From the NCBI RefSeq assembly GCF_014529535.1, contig NW_023503375.1:5290491-5354490 (forward strand): 64,000 nt of DNA. The letters run 5' to 3'. Positions 46,906 through 57,199 of this stretch are shown piece by piece. The DNA is from Bradysia coprophila. Its lineage: Eukaryota; Arthropoda; Insecta; Diptera; Sciaridae. The notes below the pieces were generated by a model. It made no database searches. It was not told where the DNA came from and was given only the letters and a program-made list of their open reading frames with translations. Every line of letters begins with the position of its first letter. Positions within the stretch are counted from its first letter, which is position 1. A program made the position numbers and the translations under genes.

Positions 46906-48804
46906 TTACTGCTCGCGACTGAATGACTTCCCGTCTTCCACATAAATCGGGTAGTAAACAGAAAAACAGGTATCAGCCATGTCGATTTTCCACATTTTTC
47001 CATCGATATCTTCGACACCGAATTCTATCGGTGGATCGAAAATTGGTTTACTTTTAAAAATGTTGAATCGTGTCGTGTCTACGCAATCGTAAGCTGATGA
47101 ACAATGTTTCAATGGCTCTCCGGATAACACCACTTCAGCTTCATGTTGAGTTATTGAAAGTAGTTTTACACATTGTCCAGACTTCAGTAACATCAAATTT
47201 TGTCCAACTTCATTTACCTTGAAGGTCAGGTCATGAAACTTCAACTGCAGAAACGAGCCGTCATCTTGTCGATTTCTTATTTCGATGTTTTTTTTCGATG
47301 CATTGAAGTTGTATATCGGAACATTGTAAATTTCGACAATTCTATTGACTATTTGAGTCAATGGTTTTACATATCCTTTCAACAGATTCTTGACTGTGGC
47401 ATTGTAGGACTCGTACTCACATGTAGAAAAATTGCTCCACGCCCCATATAAGTCCACGAACTTTTTCATATGACACAACGAGTGGAAAACGTACGTTAAG
47501 TGGCGTGCATTATATACCACTGCGAATTCTTCCAGGAACATTTTCATCAATTGATCCGCTTGGTCGTAGAAACGGGAAAATCGCTGGTGACTGAAGATGA
47601 TCGACGCTATGTGAAGCTTTAAAAAATTTCCAATTATTTCCTCACTCACTATACCTTTGAGAAGTAAGGGAAACACAAACAACACGTATTGACGAAATTC
47701 GTGGCCTTTCATAGTGCCCAGACACTCAGTAAACGATCGCAATCTGCGTTGAAATTCTCTTGGCTGGTTCATTGCAAATATTCGAACTCGTCTATTTATT
47801 TCGATGCAATCATTAGCGCTGAGAGTCTTTGAGGTGTACCGAAAAAAATTCAAAATCCATTTCATGACACCAAGTAGCAAACAGTGAAGGTAATCCAGTG
47901 GAAAAGCGTTAATCATATCGATTGGAAGCATCTCCAATACGGATTCATGAAGATGATAATCCTCATAGATGCGCGCACGATAATCATCATCATTTCGCAG
48001 ATCAGCATCTGTTTCTAAATAAGCCATTCTACCATCGATGAAATCACCTTCGCACAGACAGATATCACATCCAAAATATGCATTAATGTTTTTGATGCAC
48101 TTACAGGAGCATCGAGCTTTTGCATCCAGCACAAAATTCAAAATTTTCAGTGACACCTTTCTTCCTTGAAATTGAATTCCATCATCCAAAAGATCCAATA
48201 ACTCCATGACAAATGGCCACAGAAATTCGTTGAAATTCGCAGGCTTCTTTTCACCCAAATACACACCAACAACTTTAGGTGTTTGACGTTGGAAGTGCTT
48301 GTTTCGCACATTCACCATAATTATCCACAAATCAGATTTTGTGCTTTTCGAAATTGACACCCCATCAATAAAAAATTGCATAAGTAATTCTGTAGCAACA
48401 ACGACAGACACTTTTTGGTTTTCTGATAATATTCGATGCAATGAACGGGCAACTCCAAGATGAATGTAAGATCCAGGTTCGATGTACTTAGGTATTGGTT
48501 GAGGAGTTTTCAGAAGCGTTCTGTAATCGCATGGAATGTCCAGATTAAACTTAAATTTGAAATAATGTAAAAAGATGTTTGACGCCTTCCGTTTACAGCC
48601 CGTTGTCGCTATCCACCAAGCCATGAACTCAGATGGTGATAAATTTATGTATGGTGGTGTTTCACGGCTTCGTTTATTCTCGATAACGTGCACATCACCA
48701 TCATCACTCAATGAAGGCGTTTGCATACGCAAAATATCTTGATTCATCAATCTTTTTGCAGCTTTCAACAGATTGTCAGTCGATCGTTGTTTTATGGGCA
48801 ACAT
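46906..48804 (-). CDS. CACTA/EnSpm-like transposase (Tnp2-type), intact 632-aa frame
   Basis: A single uninterrupted minus-strand frame. Landmarks in order: LPSEF-like N-terminus with PCDYRTLLKTP (~residue 95); FFIDGVSISKSTKSDLWIIM (first catalytic Asp region); LNFVLDAKARCSCKC followed by GCDICLCEGDF (second Asp with a zinc-binding CxxC pair); MINAFPLDYLHCLLLGVMKW; and a DUF4218-like C-terminal part, LTYVFHSLCHMKKFVDLYGA with STCEYESYNATVKNLLKGYV (candidate catalytic Glu). This layout matches Tnp2-type DDE transposases of the CACTA superfamily, which cut out and reinsert the element. No stops or shifts, so it could be active. An upstream exon cannot be excluded. Terminal repeats were not resolved. 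Confidence 0.85.
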   Translation of the reverse strand: MLPIKQRSTDNLLKAAKRLMNQDILRMQTPSLSDDGDVHVIENKRSRETPPYINLSPSEFMAWWIATTGCKRKASNIFLHYFKFKFNLDIPCDYRTLLKTPQPIPKYIEPGSYIHLGVARSLHRILSENQKVSVVVATELLMQFFIDGVSISKSTKSDLWIIMVNVRNKHFQRQTPKVVGVYLGEKKPANFNEFLWPFVMELLDLLDDGIQFQGRKVSLKILNFVLDAKARCSCKCIKNINAYFGCDICLCEGDFIDGRMAYLETDADLRNDDDYRARIYEDYHLHESVLEMLPIDMINAFPLDYLHCLLLGVMKWILNFFRYTSKTLSANDCIEINRRVRIFAMNQPREFQRRLRSFTECLGTMKGHEFRQYVLFVFPLLLKGIVSEEIIGNFLKLHIASIIFSHQRFSRFYDQADQLMKMFLEEFAVVYNARHLTYVFHSLCHMKKFVDLYGAWSNFSTCEYESYNATVKNLLKGYVKPLTQIVNRIVEIYNVPIYNFNASKKNIEIRNRQDDGSFLQLKFHDLTFKVNEVGQNLMLLKSGQCVKLLSITQHEAEVVLSGEPLKHCSSAYDCVDTTRFNIFKSKPIFDPPIEFGVEDIDGKMWKIDMADTCFSVYYPIYVEDGKSFSREQ

Positions 48805-49374
48805 AATAGTAACAGATACGTTTTAGTGTCAAAGAAGTAGTGAACTATTTAGAGAAGACTATCCAAAAGCAAAATGATTTTTCTCTATATTTAATTTGAC
48901 ATGGTAACTAAGATGTTTGAGTTACATACATGCTTAGATCAGAGAGTTAAACTGCTACAACACATGAAAATAGTCCATAGAACTCGTTTGTATACGTTCG
49001 TTTGTCAAAATCGCATGAAGTTGTAGATTACGTAAACGTGAAAATATAATCTATTAGATCAAATGACAAAGCAGTTAAGTGGTATATAAAGAACTTTTCT
49101 AATATTGTGGACATTTTATATTTTTTATGTAATTTACTAGCCTGTCGCTTTGATCCTGAATAAGATATTGAACTGTCTATTAGACAGTGTCTAGTTATAA
49201 GACATAAACATTCGTGAAACAAAAAATTGTGGTACACCATATCTCGTTGATGAGTTATTAGACAGTTTGCTCAAATGACAAATAATTTATAAGTCAACTC
49301 ATAAGTTGCAAATTTTTAGTAAACTTGTATACATTAACACATTCGTTTAGTAGCTCATCTAGTAGACTTTTGGC

Positions 49375-49452
49375 CTTTTAGCATATGTTAGGAACAACGA
49401 CGCGGGAAATGAGCGACGAAGTCGCGATATTTAAACACTAGTTAGGAAAAAT
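49375..49452. repeat. CCTAAC-type dispersed repeat fragment
   Basis: Right-hand part only: CCTTTTAGCATATGTTAGGA, GAAATGAGCGACGAAGTCGC and CACTAGTTAGGAAAAATAAT. Matches the 3' half of 13918-14098. Confidence 0.72.
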
Positions 49453-49611
49453 AATTATCAATCTGAATAACTTTCAGTAAAACTTCACATACTATATTCG
49501 TGAAAATGTTTGAATATTTGTTTTTAATGAAATTTGCCTTAAATATTTAAATATAAAAACCTTAATTCTTATATGTTTCAATTTCGTACAGTTTTGACGT
49601 ACCACCCACAT

Positions 49612-49764
49612 TAGGCAGGCTCGTATTTTCAGGGCAGGCCGAAAATATAGCCCAAAATGGGTTTAGATGGTACAGAAGGCGTGTCTAATATTTTAGTCTT
49701 CTGTACCATCTAAACCCATTTTGGGCTATATTTTCGGCCTGGCCTGAAAATACGAGCCTGCCTA
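49612..49764. mobile_element. 153-bp perfect-arm MITE with 8-bp target duplication
   Basis: The ends are TAGGCAGGCTCGTATTTTCA and its exact inverse. Arms of ~70 bp differ at only a couple of sites. Flanked by ACCCACAT at 49604-49611 and 49765-49772. TIRs starting TAGG plus an 8-bp duplication fit hAT. Very low arm divergence indicates a young insertion. Confidence 0.93.
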
Positions 49765-50169
49765 ACCCACATACTATTATTAAATTATGTCAAAAGTAAT
49801 CAAAATAGAAATACTTACAATTCATAAGTTACGAACTTAAGACTAAAAGATTTCCCCTATTTTATAAATTTACGTTTTTATTAAAGACAGTATGTGCACA
49901 TGATTCAAGAATCTGTTCAAAATCTATTCACATTCTGTGCACAATTTGAGCACAAGCTATTAAATTCTGCGTTCATTCAACACATATCTTGAAAATATGT
50001 GAACAAAATGTGCACACTTGTCGAGCATTTGGCTATAGGGAAGGTTTCTATTGCAATACAACGGAGAAACGCTAGTTGCATTTTGGGGACTTTGGGACGT
50101 AATAGAGTTGATGATTTTTATTTATTGTAAATATTTGTTTTTGAAAAGATCGTTTTTTACTGGTTGCGC

Positions 50170-50818
50170 TTTGCAGCCTTTTTTTCGCTTTTAAATAAAA
50201 AAAAATTCATGAAATTCGGTCAAAATTTACTCGAGATATTGACAAAATACTCCACGTTCACAGTACGGCCGAGTAGCTAGATAAGAGCTCACTCCAAGAG
50301 ACCTAGCTCACGCTCCGGAGAACATAATTTCAAAAATATGTTGAAATGTGGCCGACCTACAAGCAAAAACTGCTTGCCGCCCTGTGCCTGTTTCACACCA
50401 AGGGGTCTAACTCACGAGTCGGTCATCCGATTTCCATAAACTTTTTTTTTGTCGATCGGTATTGTAAATACCTTTTATTTGACGTATCAGTTACAAGTGT
50501 AACGTTTGAATGTCCGGAGATATTTTCGAAAAACCGTAAAGCACCTATTGGGCCACAGCTCGGGAAGGGTCGATCCAAAATCACTCATCTTCGAACTTAT
50601 CCTGTCTTTTGACATTACCAAACGGAAAAAAAAAATTCAAAATCGGATGCGTTTTACTCAAGTTATCGTGCAGACGGACCGACGGACATTTTTTTTTTTC
50701 ACTGATTTGGCATCTCTAGACAACCACAATAGGTTTCCCCTTACTCAGGGAGTCCAATTCGACGTGTTACGGACGTATGCGTAAACGCATAAGACCACAG
50801 TACTTCGTACGGGTCTAA
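50170..50818 (+). repeat. CCCCGTAC-family element, copy at 50.2 kb
   Basis: Contains TTTACTCGAGATATTG, a GGCCGAGTAGC motif, GGTCTAACTCACGAGTCGGT, TTACAAGTGTAACGTTTGAA, AAAATCGGATGCGTTTTACT and an ending TACTTCGTACGGGTCTAAAA. It links the copy at 4.1-4.7 kb with the 3' region of the 19.6-22.2 kb copy. Non-coding. Confidence 0.78.
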
Positions 50819-50829
50819 AAATGTGGAAG

Positions 50830-52185
50830 TAATAGATTTGGTCGTTAGTGCATAAAGTATCAGCTAAAGCAGGTATAACTTTGGGCTTTAAGTAATGAAG
50901 AAACGGCAAATTGGTCGGTTCAGCCATTGAACTTAAAGACTTTGCGTCGACTTGACGTGCAACCAACTTATGTGCGATGCATTAAACTAACTCGTTGAAA
51001 CAGCGTCTAAGCTAAAATGCTATCTTTGCTTTAAAAGCAAGTATTCAATGGCGAAGAAATGCATAATTTAATCCTATATCGGCATTGACGGGTACACATC
51101 TCCAATTGATACATACATATACATATGCATGCATAGCAAACAGATTTTACATTTTCCCCACCTACTATCAGTATATATGATGAACTATACAACACTGGGT
51201 TTTGAAATATAAATAATAAATTCGTGTATGTTGGGTTGTATTGATTTAATATGTTTGGATTTTGTGCTTTATATGAGAAACCTGCGACCTGTTATAAATT
51301 GACAAATGGTGACATATTCCAGATCCTTTTGTGGATTTCCCAGAAAATCGTATTATTGTACAGATTATTTAGATTGAGATAACGAGAGTCGGTTTATTTG
51401 ATGATTCGTCAGTTTAGGTTATTGATTATTGCTTTTGCTCCTTTCGTTTCGTTTTCCTATGTAAAATATCTTACAGAATTGGAGCATTAGCAAGATTGAT
51501 AGATTGATTTGTATATTGTATTGTATTTATATGCTTCCCTACAGAAGGGATGCACAATATAACATTTTATTGTGGTAAGGTATTTCGTTTTAGGTTTCAA
51601 ATTCCTCACGATAATGTGTAATGCCTAGCTTCAGATCATCGAAAATGATAAAATCATTTGACTCGCAAAACCTTTGGTGGCAGAACAGCCTTCGTGCCCC
51701 TTTGCTATTTTACCTCTACCGTTTATTGGGAAGAAATTGGATCAATTGTCCAAATAAGAAGGTAATCTACTCTCGTTCTCCTCTGACCTATGTGACTTCA
51801 TATGTATCCCTTACACTCAGTTAATGAAAACTCAGCTCAAATTAGGATTTTTCCAGTGAATGGAACGATATGTGTCTGGCCGGGCGCCTACTTTTCCATA
51901 GAACTGTAGTGACGAGTGCCACACCTGACATCAGACAGGTGTTGCTTAGCCACACTAAAATGTAAACTACTCTTTTCAAAATATCTTTATATTTTCAAAA
52001 CCAACACAAGTACAGTTTTAGATTTTCTGTTACAATTCTTTCAGCTGTTTTTGAGCTGATCTCTACAAACAATCAAAACTGTTGTTTACACGTCTTTATA
52101 CGGTTTTTACCACTACCACATACCATTCTCCATAATTATACAATTTCTCGCTTCAGGTTCAAAAAACAGCTTTATCACTGATCTA
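50830..52185. other. No gene seen; MITE fragment at ~52030-52115
   Basis: AT-rich sequence. 52030-52115 (TTTCAGCTGTTTTTGAGCTG, AACAATCAAAACTGTT, CGTCTTTATACGGTTTTTAC) is half of the GCAGTGAAATTT-ended MITE family. The recurrent motif GGAAGTAATAGATTTGGTCG is at ~50823. Confidence 0.45.
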
Positions 52186-52189
52186 CTTT

Positions 52190-52830
52190 TCTCCCAAAAT
52201 ACACTGAAAGTGTTGGAGGATCTACTTTTCGCCCAAAATACACTGAAAGTGTTGACGATCTACTTTTCGCCAAAAATACACTGAAAGTGTTGGAGGATCT
52301 ACTTTTCGGCCAAAAAACACTTAAAATGTTGTAGGATCTACTTTTCGCCCAAAATACACTGAAAGTGTTGCAGGATCTACTTTTCGCCCAAAATAACTGA
52401 AAGTGTTGGAGGATCTACTTTTCGCCCAAAATACACTGAAAGTGTTGTCGCCCAGAATACACTGAAAGTGTTGGAGGATCTACTTTTCGCCCAAAATGCA
52501 CTGAAAGTGTTGGAGGATCTACTTTTCGCCCAAAATACACTGAAAGTGTTGTAGGATCTGCTTTTCGCCCAAAATACACTGAAAGTGTTGGAGGATCTAC
52601 TTTTCGTCCAAAATACACTGAAAGTGTTGCAGGATATCTTTTTCGCCCAAAATACACTGAAAGGGTTGTAGGATCTACTTTTCGCCCAAAATACACTGAA
52701 AGTGTTGCAGGATCTACTTTTCGCCCAAAGTACACTGAAAGTATGCAGGATCTACTTTTCGCCCAAAATACACTGAAAGTGTTGATGGATCTAATTTTCA
52801 CTCAAAATCCACTGAAAGTGTTGGCCTCGG
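52190..52830 (+). repeat. Tandem satellite, 39-bp monomer, about 16 units
   Basis: Units read GGATCTACTTTTCGCCCAAA + ATACACTGAAAGTGTTGNA with few changes; a couple are shortened. Each unit contains CACTGAAAGTG, a short palindrome. Because 39 is a multiple of three, the minus strand stays open for 128 codons (52415-52801) as a repeated 13-residue peptide. I treat that as a by-product of the period. Confidence 0.93.
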
Positions 52831-52859
52831 TGTTGGCGGCTCTACATTTTGTCGCACGT

Positions 52860-53470
52860 CAAAATTGGTTCAGATTTCGCTGAGATATTGAGTTTCAAAA
52901 TGACTCAATTTAAAATGATGAATTTGACCAACTTTTGTTTGCTTGATGCTAATAAATTACAGCGCGAAAACAAAACAACTTCCACTGAAATGTTTTCACA
53001 CTTAAGCTTTGTTTGCTTGCTTGATTGTGGCAAATTTCTATCTCGAAAACGGCTCCTACGATTTTGATGAAATTTTTGGAGTACCTACTTTCTGCGCATG
53101 ATTCTAATTCAATTGTATGATTTTTGATTATTGTTGGAACTCTGGCAGATTCGACAAAGTCTCAGAATTTTGAAAGTAGAATAGTGCTGAATTTGTCAAT
53201 AATGTCGGGTAGTTAGAAAAATTTAAAATTTTAGACAAACGTCCTGAATCAACACTAACTTACAAAAGAGATCGGACGCATATCGGTGTTTTAAGCATCA
53301 CCCTTTCTGATATCACTAATTTTTTAAGTAAAGAACTTGCGTCACGCTTCCTCTTCTTAGAGGTTTTTTGTTTATCATTATCAGTAAGCGAACAGAGGCT
53401 TTGCGAAATCGGTTTAAATCCGTACTGGCTCGAAAAGTTAGTTCAAATAAATTGATTTTGTATTCGGGAA
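52860..53470. other. No gene seen
   Basis: AT-rich spacer between the satellite and the 3' end of the S28 homologue. Confidence 0.4.
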
Positions 53471-53473
53471 TCT

Positions 53474-53479
53474 TTTATT
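53474..53479 (-). terminator. AATAAA poly(A) signal of the minus-strand S28 gene
   Basis: AATAAA on the minus strand, ~40 nt after the stop codon at 53520. Confidence 0.6.
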
Positions 53480-53519
53480 GAAAATGTTTGATTATTAGTT
53501 TACAATTAAAAAGTGGCGC

Positions 53520-55544
53520 TTATGGTTGAGAAGTCGGCGTAACTGGTGGTTCCGTTGGTGGTACTTCCGACGACCATCTTGTGACAACATCAATGATTCG
53601 TTCTTTTGCGCGAGTGAACGCATCTGGTTCATCAGCGTCAATTGATGTTAGATCAGCAGACTTCGAAGCGACTAAAATAAAACATTAGTTGCAGGTAGCG
53701 TAGATCGAGTAGATTAAACAGATCGTTCACTTACAGTCAATGTTGATTACTATTCCTTCATTTGTCGGATCGGACACTCGACCGAAATATCTTAGTGGAT
53801 CAATGTTACCGTTGGTGTAAAGAGCATTTGGTATACGCAAACTGAATTCGTCTCTCAGTGTGTAGAAGGCATCTGCTATTGTTTCGTATGTGAATCTGCG
53901 GGATACAACAGTCATATTGAATGTGTCTTCACACAGGGATCAGCTAAAAACTACAACTCACTCGACACCGAAAACATCTTCACATTTCTGCAAATGATAT
54001 TCTAAGTCGACAGTTCCTGGAAGCCATGTGTTGTTGTCAGCCAACAAAAACGATCCAATTTGTGTACATTGCAAGAAGTACCACTGACGTCCTGAAAGTG
54101 AAAGTTCCATTTTACACAATTCGAATATGAGTGACATTGATGTACGAACTTCCAGTGCTGGTTCCCCACTCATCCCATGCAGGATTCGAATATCTTTCGA
54201 CGGATGAAGCGTAGCTCGGATCGAAGCATTCTTCGTCTCCATATACGTATCTGAACCAGCGGGCCAATGATTCGAGTGGCTCTCCCTCGACGGCTTGCAT
54301 ATCTTCACAGAAATCTAACACTCCTTGATGGCTAAGAACGAACAGTCGAATTAACAATTATTTTCAGAAGGGAAGGCACCGATGACGTACTGGAAATCCT
54401 CAAAGTAGTACATAACAGCACGGATACTGTTTTCGTACAGGGCAGCTACATCTGATGGATTGTCGGTTTCAACGGGATTGCATAAGTTCAAACGATCAGC
54501 AAGTTCGGCACCTTGACCGGACAGTACGAGTCCAACGATTTCTTCGTATGCATCTTGAATCGTCTCTCGACATACGCCACCATCGTCAATATCAAATGTA
54601 AATTCTAGGACATCATATGGACCTGAAAGCGACAGAAGGCGACAGTTAACCAATCTGAATGGATGATGACAACCCTGATGTTCGATTCTCACCATAACTG
54701 TAGACACCTGAGTCGAAAATGCCACTTGAGGACCATGCAGCATGGATGAGATGTGCGTATCTACTTCTAGCGAAAACGGCTAGTGTTCCTCCGACACCAG
54801 AGCCCTAAAGACAAATGTTAACTGATAATGTGTCTACAGTCCTCGCAACAGAAGATCCAACGTACCCACAAAATTACTCTGGAAAACTCGGCAGTAGGAA
54901 TTTCCCTACGAATAACTCTGATAAACTCGGCCGTATCAGCAATGGCTTGCTCCACTGACAACAATTCCAAATTTTCGAATGAAGCCGAACTATTGGAAAA
55001 CAACTTCTTATGCTCAGCGTAACCGAATCATCCACCTGACTACTCACTCAAATGGTCGATTGAGGCCGAAGTATCTGGGATCGAATGTTAACAGAGCAGC
55101 GCCAGTCTCACGAGCTATATCTACCATTAAACCCTCTTCAATCATATCGGTTGAGTAATCGAAAGCATCTTTGAGATAAATGTAGAGTGGACCATAGTTC
55201 TCGAAGTGGTGCGTGTTTGCATTGTAGGTCTGAAATGGGAAAATGGTTCGCAATTCACAACCGAATGTTTCGAATTTCAAAAATTTAAACCGCCGATCCA
55301 AACGTACAAAGTTCACTCGTTGTTGGTTCAATGGACGAAAGTGGTCGATTCGTGTCGAAAATTCACCTTCGAAAAATTCGTGCACACCCTCTTCCATCGA
55401 TAAACGCAGATTGTTCGTTTTGATGTACTCGACATTCGATTTACGTATTGTTCCCTCGCGAGCCAATTTCTTGCTGCGGAGTTCGTTCGAAGTCACAGCC
55501 AATGCTGCTTGAACAATCAACAAAACTACTAAAATTTTGTTCAT
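53520..55544 (-). CDS. Secreted S28-family (PRSS16/PRCP-like) peptidase homologue, catalytic Ser and His missing, nine exons
   Basis: Minus-strand exons 55544-55308, 55229-55048, 54989-54866, 54804-54693, 54622-54391, 54331-54150, 54091-53962, 53895-53735 and 53671-53520 join in frame to 503 aa, close to the family length. The ATG at 55544 starts a signal peptide (MNKILVVLLIVQAALAV); an in-frame ATG 24 nt upstream is less likely. Family marks: FSTRIDHFRPLNQQRVNF, GPLYIYLKDA, DPRYFGLNRPF, RYAHLIHAAWSSSG and ALYTNGNIDPLRYFG. Active members have a nucleophile motif GGSYxG; here it is GSGVGG (residues 182-187), with glycine at the serine position. The motif around the catalytic histidine is replaced by ASKSADL. 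The Asp of NGxxDP remains. A pseudo-peptidase is the best reading. The donor after exon 6 is a weak GTTCGT. Confidence 0.9.
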
Positions 55545-55595
55545 CTTTGCCGCTCGGTTTAATGCCAACTACTATGTCGTTACTGCAGTCCAATC

Positions 55596-55603
55596 TATTT
55601 ATG
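55596..55603 (-). promoter_or_regulatory. TATA-like box of the minus-strand S28 gene
   Basis: CATAAATA on the minus strand, about 52 nt before the ATG at 55544. If used, it gives a very short 5' UTR. Confidence 0.35.
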
Positions 55604-56134
55604 GAATTGATTACAATTGCTTTATCATCCGATATTTGAAAGAGTGGTAGGTGTTATATCACCGGTTCAGCGATGATAGCATGGAAGTGCTATTTTTGGA
55701 AGCATTTTATCTTCGAATCGTGGCGGCAGTGTGCTACTTACAGTAAACGAATTGTAGTAAAATTAAAAATAGTAAATTATCGCTACATGATAGACAATGA
55801 TCCGTTAATCTAGTGCTAACATCAGATTTTGAGACATTAATCATCGAAGGCAAACTTCGCCGTTGATATAATGTCGAGTTTCGGTCATAACATCCAATTT
55901 TATCATGGATGCACTTACAACACACATTGCATATTGCCCTCATTTCAATCGGAAATTGACGATCGACAGCGACAATGCATATAGTTTGCTCTGCTACGGG
56001 AGTGGTCGATAGCTTGACGCGAAAATGTAATATTTTGTCTTACATGTGAGACGTAATAAAAGGTCTCTTATACTCAGGCCCGGAATGGCGCAAGGGGCAT
56101 TAGGGCGATTCCTAAAGAGTTTTTGATTTTTGTA

Positions 56135-56352
56135 TAAATGAAGGTGCACACATATGCACACAAAATAATAGTATTTGGGTTACGTAATATGAGTCATTCA
56201 GTGCATAACTGCAACTATGAAGATTGAGTGAACTTTAGGACGTTACCAATACGATGTAATCGCTAAAAGAAATCCATGAGTAAATGTCCGAAACGGGAAT
56301 CGAACCCGGATCATTTTGGTGGAAGGCTCGTACGTAGCCACTAAGCCACAAC
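56135..56352 (-). mobile_element. tRNA-derived SINE, copy 1
   Basis: Read on minus, it starts with a tRNA-like head: A box TGGCTTAGTGG (56348-56338) and B box GGTTCGATTCC (56306-56296). A ~150-bp body follows (ATTACATCGTATTGGTAACG, CATATGTGTGCA end). The acceptor stem does not pair, so it is not a tRNA gene. A second copy with the same head and body lies at 56636-56815. SINEs of this kind are transcribed by RNA polymerase III and copied by LINE enzymes. Confidence 0.8.
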
Positions 56353-56370
56353 GTGGAGAAACCCGTGCAG

Positions 56371-56565
56371 ACTGTGTAAATTTATGTAATCTGACAGGTT
56401 TCTCCTACTTAAGTGGGTTAAGTTATGACTCGTTATGACTCTATTTAAAAGTAACACATTTTTGCATAAAAGATTTTGGTTCAGAGAAGTCATTAAAAAG
56501 GAATATTTTTCAGCCTAAATGTAGGCTACAAATTTGCAAAGAGTACATTGCTCTTAACATGTCCT
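56371..56565. mobile_element. Fragment of the TTAA-flanked MITE
   Basis: Matches the middle and right end of 56859-57166: AGTAACACATTTTTGCAT, TTCAGAGAAGTCATTAAAAA, GTAGGCTACAAATTTGC and an end reading GCTCTTAA. The left terminus is missing. Confidence 0.7.
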
Positions 56566-56635
56566 CCGAACCACGCCTCAAAGTATACTCTTGATGAAAC
56601 GTAGATGATAATTGATATCTCGCCTAAATGTAGGC

Positions 56636-56815
56636 TACCGATATGCACACAAATTCATCGTGTTTGGGTTAAGTCATACGAGTCATTCAGAGTGTACACC
56701 GATGAACCTTAGAATAGGACGTTACCAATGCGATATAATCGCTAAACAAATTCCACACGTGAATCGAACGCTGATCATTTTGGTGGAAGGCTAACACATA
56801 AATACTAAGCCATCT
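56636..56815 (-). mobile_element. tRNA-derived SINE, copy 2 (degraded head)
   Basis: Shares GGACGTTACCAATGCGATAT, ATCGCTAAA and ATCATTTTGGTGGAAGGCT with copy 1. The A box (TGGCTTAGTAT) and B box (GCGTTCGATTC) are mutated. Confidence 0.75.
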
Positions 56816-56858
56816 CATTAGTTTCAACAATAATGGTCGCTATGAAATTACTCATTAA

Positions 56859-57166
56859 GAGCGCTCACCCCTTGGCAAAATTCTAGCCTACATTTGTGCG
56901 CAAAAATATTCGTTTTTTGATGATTTCTCTGAACGACTTGGAGTTTGGAATTTGCAAAATGTGTAAATTACACATTTTGCAAGGGTTTCTCCAAGTGGGT
57001 AAAGTTATCACCCACAAACCAATTTTTCCTTTAAAAGTAACACATTTTTGCATGCTTCAATGGTTTTACAATTTACAAAAAAAGATTTTCATTCAGAGAA
57101 GTCATCAAAAAACGAATATTTTTGCGCACAAATATAGGCTACAATTTTGGCGAGGAGTGAGCGCTC
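56859..57166. mobile_element. 308-bp MITE with TTAA target duplication (piggyBac-like)
   Basis: The left end GAGCGCTCACCCCTTGGCAA and right end CGAGGAGTGAGCGCTC are inverse complements. The inverted repeat continues ~75 bp inward (TTTGTGCGCAAAAATATTCG, TTTTTTGATGA). TTAA is present on both sides (56855-56858 and 57167-57170), the signature of piggyBac-type transposition. Non-coding. Confidence 0.87.
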
Positions 57167-57199
57167 TTAACCACAACCACTGGTTAATAATCAGGGCTT

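Noticed and set aside
52415..52801. 128-codon minus-strand protein
   Set aside because: Entirely a translation of the 39-bp satellite; no start context, domain or flanking exons.
52190..52830. CRISPR-like array
   Set aside because: Units are contiguous 39-mers without unique spacers, and the genome is eukaryotic.
56283..56352. tRNA gene on the minus strand (good A and B boxes)
   Set aside because: The acceptor stem does not pair and a related ~200-bp copy with the same body lies 500 bp away, so it is the head of a SINE.
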